Assembly: GCF_002197815.1 (NCBI RefSeq) | Contig: NZ_NIUB01000016.1 | Location: forward strand, 1-64,000 | Direction of reading: 5' to 3' | DNA length: 64,000 bases | Source of the DNA: Pseudomonas oleovorans subsp. oleovorans | GTDB taxonomy: Bacteria; Pseudomonadota; Gammaproteobacteria; Pseudomonadales; Pseudomonadaceae | In this document: positions 28,675 to 35,323 of the stretch, piece after piece | How the letters are laid out: each line of letters starts with the position of its first letter | How positions within the stretch are numbered: position 1 is the stretch's first letter | Program-made: the position numbers and the translations under genes | The notes under the pieces: generated by a model | Databases searched by the model: none | Seen by the model: the letters and a program-made list of their open reading frames with translations, nothing else | What the model was told of the DNA's origin: nothing

Positions 28675-29417
28675 CACCGTGCCTCCTTGTTACGCTGGCG
28701 CGCACCGAGCCGGCGCCACCAGGCGTCGACATCCGCCGCCCCACCAAGATAGGCCGCCAACAGTTCACGCACTTCAGCCTCGTTCCAGATTCTGGCGCGA
28801 CGCAACAGCGGTTCGAGATCCTTGATCCGATCACGCCGTCCCAGAAGCAGCGGCCGGGTTTTCTCCAGATCGATCAGCTGCGCGTCGACCCGGCCGTCCT
28901 GTTCACGGAGGAAAATATGCTTGGGATAAAAGCAGCCATGCATCTGCCCGGCCTGGTGCAGACGTCGCGCCAGCTCACCACAGGCGCGCAGGATCGCCCC
29001 GCGATGCAGAGCATCGAGCTCGTGCCAGCGGGGCAGCCAACTATCCAGATCCTGCCAGCCGTCCAATGCGCGGGTCAGGAGAACAGCACGCCGCTCGCCC
29101 GGAACTCGGCGCTCAGCAAAGAAAGCAGCCTGCAGGGCCGGTATGTTCAGCTCGGCATAACGGCGAATATTGCGGAACTCGCGGGCGAAGGTCGGCTCAC
29201 CGAAAGGGTGCAGTAGGCTGCGTGTCAGGTGATTGCTCTGCCGCTTGAGATAGAAGGCACGCTCATCCAGCTCAAGACGATAGACCGTACTCCAGCCACC
29301 GCGCTCGGTATTGGGCACGTCCACCGCCTCCAGCTTCAGTGCCCACAAGGCATCGAAGCTGGCCAACCCATGGCGTTCGAGCAGGGCGCGATCCTGCGCC
29401 GCGATAAAATCCGTCAT
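28674..29417 (-). CDS. wapQ: LPS core kinase-fold protein WapQ
   Basis: A 247-residue member of the LPS kinase (InaA/WaaP) family at the PA5007 locus. Lysine 59 in FYLKRQ could bind ATP, and LIDLEKT (181-187) gives the metal-binding Asp. The catalytic loop reads QMHGCFYPKHIFL (158-170). Aligned with HRDCYICHF of WaaP, the catalytic Asp position is Cys162 here (or Gly161, depending on the gap). It may be inactive, or an accessory to WaaP/WapP. It overlaps the wapP stop region by four bases and the next gene by one. Confidence 0.84.
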   Translation of the reverse strand: MTDFIAAQDRALLERHGLASFDALWALKLEAVDVPNTERGGWSTVYRLELDERAFYLKRQSNHLTRSLLHPFGEPTFAREFRNIRRYAELNIPALQAAFFAERRVPGERRAVLLTRALDGWQDLDSWLPRWHELDALHRGAILRACGELARRLHQAGQMHGCFYPKHIFLREQDGRVDAQLIDLEKTRPLLLGRRDRIKDLEPLLRRARIWNEAEVRELLAAYLGGAADVDAWWRRLGARQRNKEAR

Positions 29418-30148
29418 TCACGTCCCTCGAAGAACTTGAGGATTTGCCGGACACGCTGCTTGTCACCACGACTCAGCCGACTGCGCTGGCGGTATTGCAG
29501 GTAGAAACGCAGGCGTTGCGTGCGCGACAGGTGGTACTTGGCGACCTTGTCCAGGCAGGCCAGATCCTTGACGATGCGGTAACGCAGCAGGGGCCCCCAC
29601 CAGAAGCTGCCGGTGGGGCAATCGATGAAGTACAGTTCGGCCTTGTCGTTGACCAGCAGATTGCGCCACTTCAGATCATTGTGGGTGAAGTGGTGATCGT
29701 GCAGCGTCCGTGTGCACTTGGCCAACTGCCGACTGATGATTTGAACCCATGTCCGATCAGCCAAGCGCAGATCCTGACGACTGGCGACTTCAGCAAGATC
29801 GACTGTATTCTCCAGTTCACGCGTGATCAGCGCGCCACGCACAAACGCTCCTGCCTTGCGCTCAAGACCATGCGCAACAATAGGCGCGGTAGGGATGCCC
29901 CACTTGGCGAACAATTTGAGGTTCTGCCATTCGGCCTTGACCCGCGGACGCCCCAGATAACGGCGCAGACCTTTACCCGCCCCCCAGTAGCGCTTTATGT
30001 AATAGCGAACACCGTCACGTTCGATGCGCACGACCTCCGACAGTGGATCCTTGGTCAAGCGCTCCCCTTCGATAGCAAAAACAGCCTCGAGAGATCCGAA
30101 GTCTGCTGCGAGCGCACGATATTCGGGAGCTAGGTTCCAGCTAGCCAT
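29414..30148 (-). CDS. wapP: LPS core kinase WapP
   Basis: A 244-residue Kdo/WaaP-family kinase at the PA5008 locus, thought to phosphorylate inner-core heptose. The kinase elements are complete: Lys52 in YYIKRYW, the catalytic loop THNDLKWRNLLV with Asp158 and Asn163, and the metal-binding FIDCP with Asp176. The protein is basic and cytosolic. It overlaps waaP by one base and wapQ by four, so the kinases are translated as a block. The precise phosphate site is inferred from P. aeruginosa work on the cluster rather than from this sequence. Confidence 0.88.
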   Translation of the reverse strand: MASWNLAPEYRALAADFGSLEAVFAIEGERLTKDPLSEVVRIERDGVRYYIKRYWGAGKGLRRYLGRPRVKAEWQNLKLFAKWGIPTAPIVAHGLERKAGAFVRGALITRELENTVDLAEVASRQDLRLADRTWVQIISRQLAKCTRTLHDHHFTHNDLKWRNLLVNDKAELYFIDCPTGSFWWGPLLRYRIVKDLACLDKVAKYHLSRTQRLRFYLQYRQRSRLSRGDKQRVRQILKFFEGRE

Positions 30149-30954
30149 CAGAGCGCATCCCCATAACGCTGCTTACGCTCATACAGTTTCGTCGCCTTGC
30201 GCTCCAGCCAGGCCAGCAGGCTTGCCTCTTCACGCAGCACCTCACGTAGCGGACGCTGGAAGTAGGTGCGCAGAAAACGCAGCTTGTCGCGACGGGTCAG
30301 GCCGATGTCCAACGCCGAGAAGTACAGCGCGGCCAGGTCCTTGTCGCGCCAGCGCCGTGGCGTGGTGCTGCGCACCTGGGCGCGGTGCAAGTCGATGACC
30401 GACAAGTGCAGATCACTGGCCTGAATCGGTCGATCGGTGTGCAGCAGGAAATGGCATATATAGCAGTCGCGGTGATTGACCCCGGCACGGTGCATACTGC
30501 CAGTCATCTGCGCCACTTCGCGAATCAATGCCCACTTCAGCGTCGGCTTCGGCGGCTGCTGTGCCCAGTTCAGGCTGAGCTGTTCCAGGTCGACGGTCGG
30601 CGCCAGCTCTTCGGTGACGATAAAGGAGTGCTGGCGTGCAGGGTTGCTGCCGCGCTCACCGTAAGCCACGGCAGTCATGGTCGGCACACCGGCTTCAGTC
30701 AGGCGCTGGATGGCTTGCCATTCCTGCGCAGCCCCCAGCACTGGAGCCTTGGCGGTGAGCAGATTCTTGACGATTTCGCCCCAGCCGATGCCACGATGGA
30801 TCTTGACGAAGTAGCCACGCCCTTCGACCTCGGTACGCAGGGTGCGGCGGCCCTCCAGCTCACGATAGACCTGGCCCTGCAAAGCCTCGACAGCCTCGAA
30901 GGCATCGCGATCCGCCCACAGGCGCTTGAACGGCTCGGCGAGAATCAGCTTCAC
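30148..30954 (-). CDS. waaP: LPS heptose I kinase WaaP
   Basis: Phosphorylates heptose I of the LPS inner core; the P. aeruginosa enzyme is essential for full core and viability. The 268-residue length equals the PAO1 protein. The catalytic Asp163 lies in VNHRDCYICHFLL, with Lys51 in YFVKIHRGIGWGE and the second acidic site in SVIDLHRAQ. Start: GTG 30954, giving MKLILAEPF and a GTGA overlap with waaG. An in-frame GTG at 30960 lies within the GAGG ribosome site. It directly follows waaG. Confidence 0.95.
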   Translation of the reverse strand: MKLILAEPFKRLWADRDAFEAVEALQGQVYRELEGRRTLRTEVEGRGYFVKIHRGIGWGEIVKNLLTAKAPVLGAAQEWQAIQRLTEAGVPTMTAVAYGERGSNPARQHSFIVTEELAPTVDLEQLSLNWAQQPPKPTLKWALIREVAQMTGSMHRAGVNHRDCYICHFLLHTDRPIQASDLHLSVIDLHRAQVRSTTPRRWRDKDLAALYFSALDIGLTRRDKLRFLRTYFQRPLREVLREEASLLAWLERKATKLYERKQRYGDAL

Positions 30955-32075
30955 GCGCACCTCGAAGCGAGGATCACGTCGGCCGCCTTCTGCGGCATCG
31001 AATACAGGTCGGCGCTGTCGGCATAGGCCAGGCCGTTGCGCCCCCAGAATGCACGGCGCTCGGGATCAGCCAGCATATCGGCGAGCATGCGGTTGAGCTG
31101 TTCCTGTTCGAAGGGGCTGGGCACGACCCGGCCGCAATCAGCATCAGCGATGTAATGGGCGTAGCCGCAGACATCGGTTACCAGCACCGGCAGGCCGGAA
31201 ACCAGTGCTTCGAGCAGCACGGTGCCGGTGTTCTCGTTGTAAGCCGGGTGGATCAACAGATCGGCCCCCAGCAGAAAGCGCGGAATGTCGCTGCGTCCCT
31301 TGAGAATCTGCACCTGATCGGACAGCCCCAGCGCCTTGATCTGCAGCAGGAAGGGCTTGGGATCGTCCTGGCCGATGGCGATCAGCCGGGTGCGCTTGCG
31401 CAGCTCGCGCGGCAACGCGGCCAGCGCCTTGAGACTGCGATCCAGGCCCTTGGTCTTGAAGCCGGAGCCAATCTGCACCAGCAGCAGGTCATCGTCGGCC
31501 AGCTTGAACTCGCGACGAAACTCGGCGCGAATCTCGCCAGCATTGGCCGGCGCGCGGCGATCCTGGGCGATGCCCGGCGGCAGCAGGTGGAAGCGATGCA
31601 GCGGGGTCTTGTAGTGTTTGACGAACAGCGGCTGCTGCACCTCGGAGATCATCAGAATCTCGGTCTTGGACTCCGGCGCGAATACCGCGCGCTCGTAATC
31701 GGCGAAGTGCTTGTAGCGGCCCCAGCGGCGGTAGATCGGGTTGCGCAGGGTCTGCGCCTTGTCCTCGAAGCAGCCATCGGCAGCGTAATAAACATCCAGC
31801 CCCGGCATCTTGTTGAAACCGATCACCCGGTCGACCGGATCGCGCTTCAGGTCAGCCTGCAACCAGGCACTGAATTTTTCGTTGCGGCGATGGTTGAACA
31901 GCGCGCGTACCGGCGCTACGCGCACATCGAAGCCGCCGGGGTTATCCCCTTCCCAGATCGGTGTATAGACGCGAATGGCGTGGCCACGCGCCTGGCATTC
32001 CAGGGCGATGCGCATGAAGTCGCGCTGCAACCCGCCGAACGGGAAGTATTTGTAGAGAACGAAGGCCAGTTGCAT
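30951..32075 (-). CDS. waaG: LPS core glucosyltransferase I WaaG
   Basis: A 374-residue GT4 enzyme. The E. coli WaaG adds the first outer-core glucose from UDP-glucose, whereas the Pseudomonas protein adds the GalN-type residue to heptose II. The N-terminus MQLAFVLYKYFPFGGLQRDF is diagnostic of the family, as is HPAYNENTGTVLLEALVSGLPV near residue 285, which holds the E-x7-E pair. ATG 32075 follows AAGGAG. It lies nine bases after waaC and overlaps waaP by four. Confidence 0.95.
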   Translation of the reverse strand: MQLAFVLYKYFPFGGLQRDFMRIALECQARGHAIRVYTPIWEGDNPGGFDVRVAPVRALFNHRRNEKFSAWLQADLKRDPVDRVIGFNKMPGLDVYYAADGCFEDKAQTLRNPIYRRWGRYKHFADYERAVFAPESKTEILMISEVQQPLFVKHYKTPLHRFHLLPPGIAQDRRAPANAGEIRAEFRREFKLADDDLLLVQIGSGFKTKGLDRSLKALAALPRELRKRTRLIAIGQDDPKPFLLQIKALGLSDQVQILKGRSDIPRFLLGADLLIHPAYNENTGTVLLEALVSGLPVLVTDVCGYAHYIADADCGRVVPSPFEQEQLNRMLADMLADPERRAFWGRNGLAYADSADLYSMPQKAADVILASRCA

Positions 32076-32084
32076 AGCCGCTCC

Positions 32085-33089
32085 TTATAGGGTGCCAGGA
32101 GGCGCGAGCAGCAGCGCCTCCAGTTCCAGGCCGACGCGCTCGGCGCCGAGACCATCGAAGCAGGGCTTGTCACGGTCACCGCTGCCGGCGTTCGGGCCGC
32201 TGGCGCACAAGTGAATCTGGCTACGGCCATAGGCGCCCACCTTGCCGGGCAAGGTTGGACCGTAGAGGGAAATGTTCGGCACATCCAGCGCAGCAGCCAG
32301 ATGGCCGAGCCCGGTGTCGACGGAGACGCAGGCGCTAGCGCCAGCGATAACCTTGGCCACACCAGCCAGATTCAGCTTCGGCAGCACGGCGGCATGTGTC
32401 AGACCAGCAGCGATGCGTTCGGCACGCGCCTTCTCCGTCTCGTTACCCCAGGGCAGGCGCACGGCCCAGCCCAGCTCGTCCATGCGTTCGGCCAGCGCAC
32501 GCCAATCAGCTTCGGGCCAGTGCTTGCTGGCCCAGGTGGTGCCATGCAGGAACACCAAGTACGGCTGCGCGGCGGCATCCATCATCGCCGTACGGTTGAG
32601 GCCGTAGTCACCCGTGCCGGACGGCAGCGTGTAACCGAGCGCCTTGGCGAACAGCTGGCGCACCCGTTCCAGGGCATGTTGATCCTTGGGTACCGCATAG
32701 CGGCGATCATAGAAGCGACTGGCCAGCGGCTCACGCGCCGAGTCGCGATCCAGCCCCGCGACCGGTGCCGACACATAACGGGTCAGCCAGGCGCTCTTGA
32801 GCAGGCCCTGGGCATCGATCACCAGGTCATAGCGGGTTTCCCGCAGACGCCGCTTGAAGCGTGCCCATTCGCCGCTACGCCAGGTGCGCAGCGGATGCTT
32901 GCGCCAGCGGCGAATGGCCACCGGGATCACCTGGGACACGGCTGGATGCCAGGCGGGAATCTCGGCAAAGCCTTCTTCCACCACCCAATCGAAGCGAATA
33001 CCGGGAATGGCGCGCGCGGCATCAGTCAACGCCGGCAGGGTGTGCACCACGTCGCCCAGCGACGAGGTCTTGATGATCAGTACCCGCAA
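32085..33089 (-). CDS. waaC: LPS heptosyltransferase I WaaC
   Basis: A GT9 enzyme that transfers the first heptose from ADP-heptose to Kdo. It has 334 residues, beginning RVLIIKTSSLGDVVHTLPAL, with the ADP-binding block DTGLGHLAAALDVPNISLYGPT near residue 260. Start: TTG 33089 is preferred. It aligns with other WaaC proteins, has GAGGG eight bases before it, and follows the waaF stop by one base. A TTG 15 bases upstream lies within the waaF coding end. It partners with WaaF directly upstream. Confidence 0.94.
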   Translation of the reverse strand: MRVLIIKTSSLGDVVHTLPALTDAARAIPGIRFDWVVEEGFAEIPAWHPAVSQVIPVAIRRWRKHPLRTWRSGEWARFKRRLRETRYDLVIDAQGLLKSAWLTRYVSAPVAGLDRDSAREPLASRFYDRRYAVPKDQHALERVRQLFAKALGYTLPSGTGDYGLNRTAMMDAAAQPYLVFLHGTTWASKHWPEADWRALAERMDELGWAVRLPWGNETEKARAERIAAGLTHAAVLPKLNLAGVAKVIAGASACVSVDTGLGHLAAALDVPNISLYGPTLPGKVGAYGRSQIHLCASGPNAGSGDRDKPCFDGLGAERVGLELEALLLAPPGTL

Positions 33090-33090
33090 A

Positions 33091-34134
33091 TCAGTCGCCC
33101 TCAACCAAGGTCAGGGCATCACCAACCAGACGCTCCAGCGCCTCGATCACCGGCCGCGGCTTGAGTTCGCGCAGGCAGTTGTAGTGACCGAAGCGGCAGG
33201 TACGCTCGAAGCAGGGGCTGCACTCCAGCCCCAGACGCACGATCTCGACACGATCAGCCAGCGGCGGCGTGAAACCCGGCGAGGTGGAACCGTAGACCGC
33301 CACCAGCGGGCGGTTCAGCGCCGCTGCCACGTGCATCAGCCCGGAATCATTGGACACCACGGCCGTGGCCGCCGACATCAGGTCGATGGCCTCGGCCAGG
33401 CTGGTCTGCCCGGAGAGGTTGCTGACTTCCTCGCGCAGCCCAGGGATCAGGCGCAGGCGAATGTCTTCGCCACCGGCATGGTCGTTCTTCGAGCCAAACA
33501 GCCACACCTGCCAGCCCTCGCGAATCTTGACCTCGGCCACCTTGGCATAGTGCTCGGCCGGCCAACGCTTGGCCTCGCCGAACTCCGCGCCGGGGCACAG
33601 CGCCAGCACCGGGCGATCCAATTGCAGGCCGAACTTGGCCAATGCCGCGTCGCGGCTGGACTCGTCGATCTGCAAGCGCGGCTGCGGATAAGGCTGCGGC
33701 AACACAGCCCCTGGCTCATAGGCCAGCGCCATGAAGCGCTCGATCATCAGCGGGTAGCGTTCCTTGTCCAGCGTGCGGATATCGTTGAGCAGGCCATAGC
33801 GCATCTCACCTTTCCAGCCTGTGCGCTTGGGGATGCCGGCGAACCAGGGCACCAAGGCGGACTTGAGCGAGTTGGGCAGCAGGATCGCCTGGTCGTACTG
33901 GCCGGCCAGCGACTTGCCGATACGCCGGCGCGTGGCCAGGTCGAGCACGCCATGCCCCAGCGGCAGGCTCAGCGCGGCACGCACCTCGGGCATGCGCTCG
34001 AGGATCGGCCGACTCCAGTCCGGCGCCAGCACGTCGATTTCGCACTCGGGGTGGCGCTGTTTCAGGCACTGGAACAGCGTCTGCGCCATCACCATGTCGC
34101 CTACCCAGCTTGGCCCAACGATCAGTATCTTCAT
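33091..34134 (-). CDS. waaF: LPS heptosyltransferase II WaaF
   Basis: A GT9 heptosyltransferase that adds the second heptose to the inner core, 347 residues. The N-terminus KILIVGPSWVGDMVMAQTLF is the family signature, and the donor site SNDSGLMHVAAALNRPLVAVYGS lies near residue 262. It is the first gene of the waaF-waaC-waaG-waaP-wapP-wapQ-PA5006-wapO-wapH run on the minus strand. The operon promoter should lie in or beyond the 34135-34336 gap, which is largely filled by a long inverted repeat. Confidence 0.96.
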   Translation of the reverse strand: MKILIVGPSWVGDMVMAQTLFQCLKQRHPECEIDVLAPDWSRPILERMPEVRAALSLPLGHGVLDLATRRRIGKSLAGQYDQAILLPNSLKSALVPWFAGIPKRTGWKGEMRYGLLNDIRTLDKERYPLMIERFMALAYEPGAVLPQPYPQPRLQIDESSRDAALAKFGLQLDRPVLALCPGAEFGEAKRWPAEHYAKVAEVKIREGWQVWLFGSKNDHAGGEDIRLRLIPGLREEVSNLSGQTSLAEAIDLMSAATAVVSNDSGLMHVAAALNRPLVAVYGSTSPGFTPPLADRVEIVRLGLECSPCFERTCRFGHYNCLRELKPRPVIEALERLVGDALTLVEGD

Positions 34135-34152
34135 ATCTTTTCCAGAAACGAC

Positions 34153-34316
34153 CGGGGAGGCTCAGAGCCCGCCTGCAATCAGCTGCGCGTCGGTCATGCG
34201 TCGTTGCAAAGGGCCTCGGGCGTTCATTTACCGCAGTAAACTCACGCCCTCGCCCCTGTTGCGCCTAGCCTGACGCTAGCTCGCAAGATTACCGGCGGAC
34301 TCTTGAGGCCTCCCCG
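34153..34316. repeat. 164-base imperfect inverted-repeat element
   Basis: The gap between ilvE and waaF is almost wholly palindromic. The ends CGGGGAGGC (34153-34161) and GCCTCCCCG (34308-34316) are perfect complements. The centre is GGGCGT..TTTAC (34218-34231) facing GTAAA..ACGCCC (34236-34249), and intermediate blocks such as CCGCC..AATC also pair. No open reading frame lies inside and no target duplication is obvious at the ends. It looks like a MITE or another dispersed extragenic element. It could also form a hairpin that ends ilvE transcription or modulates waaF. Confidence 0.7.
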
Positions 34317-34336
34317 TCGAGCCTTCGAGCAATCGC

Positions 34337-35260
34337 TTACTTGACCAGCGTACGCCATTCGGCGTGGCCACTGGTCTTGCCGGTGACCAGGTCGAAGTAG
34401 GCTTTCTGCAGCTTCTCGGTGACCGGACCACGGCGGCCGGCGCCGATCTTGCGGCCGTCGACTTCGCGAATCGGCGTGACTTCAGCGGCAGTACCGGTGA
34501 AGAACGCCTCGTCGGCGATGTACACCTCATCGCGAGTAATGCGCTTCTCGACCACCTTGATGCCATGCTCTTCAGCCAGGGTCAGGATGGTGCTGCGGGT
34601 GATGCCGTTGAGGCAGGAGGTCACTTCCGGGGTGTACACCACGCCGTCCTTGACCAGGAAGATGTTCTCGCCCGAACCTTCGGCCACGTAGCCTTCCGGA
34701 TCCAGCAGCATTGCTTCGTCGGCACCGCCAGAGATGGCTTCCTGCAGGGCCAGCATCGAGTTGATGTAGTTGCCGTTGGCCTTGGCACGGGTCATCGCGA
34801 TGTTGACGTGGTGACGGGTGTAGGAGCTGGTACGCACCTTGATGCCTGCTTCCAGCGCCTCTTCGCCCATGTAGGCGCCCCAGTGCCAGGCGGCGACGAT
34901 CACGTGCACCTTCAGGCCAGCGGCGCGCAGCCCCATGCCTTCGCTGCCGAAGAACACCATCGGGCGCAGGTAGGCGCTTTCCAGGCCGTTCTCGCGCACA
35001 GCGGCACGCTGCGCTTCGTTGATCTCTTCCTTGGTGAAAGGAATCTGCATGTTGAAGATATGCGCGGAGTCGAACAGACGGTCGGTGTGCGCCTGCAGGC
35101 GGAAGATCGCGGTGCCGTCCGGGGTGTTGTAGGCACGCACACCCTCAAACACGCCCATGCCGTAGTGCAGGGTATGGGTCAGCACATGGGTGTTGGCTTC
35201 GCGCCACGGCACCAGTTTGCCGTCGTACCAGATCACGCCATCACGGTCGGACATCGACAT
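34337..35260 (-). CDS. ilvE: branched-chain amino acid aminotransferase
   Basis: A fold-type IV PLP aminotransferase for the last step of Leu, Ile and Val synthesis. The 307 residues carry the PLP lysine at Lys160 in AKANGNYINSMLA, and the fold-IV signature EGSGENIFLVKDGVVYTP follows around residue 195. Length and motifs are normal. ATG 35260 is preceded by GAGGAG at eight-base spacing. It is separated from glnE by 63 bases on the same strand, the same neighbours as in PAO1 (PA5013-PA5014), and may share its transcript. Confidence 0.97.
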   Translation of the reverse strand: MSMSDRDGVIWYDGKLVPWREANTHVLTHTLHYGMGVFEGVRAYNTPDGTAIFRLQAHTDRLFDSAHIFNMQIPFTKEEINEAQRAAVRENGLESAYLRPMVFFGSEGMGLRAAGLKVHVIVAAWHWGAYMGEEALEAGIKVRTSSYTRHHVNIAMTRAKANGNYINSMLALQEAISGGADEAMLLDPEGYVAEGSGENIFLVKDGVVYTPEVTSCLNGITRSTILTLAEEHGIKVVEKRITRDEVYIADEAFFTGTAAEVTPIREVDGRKIGAGRRGPVTEKLQKAYFDLVTGKTSGHAEWRTLVK

Positions 35261-35323
35261 CTTGCCTGCTCCTCAAATTCGCTTCACGGTTCGCACAATA
35301 AGATGGGGCCGCGGCCCCGTCAT

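Noticed and set aside
34135..34336. Small gene or tRNA in the ilvE-waaF gap
   Set aside because: The pairing pattern is a single long palindrome, not a cloverleaf, and no open frame with a ribosome site is present.
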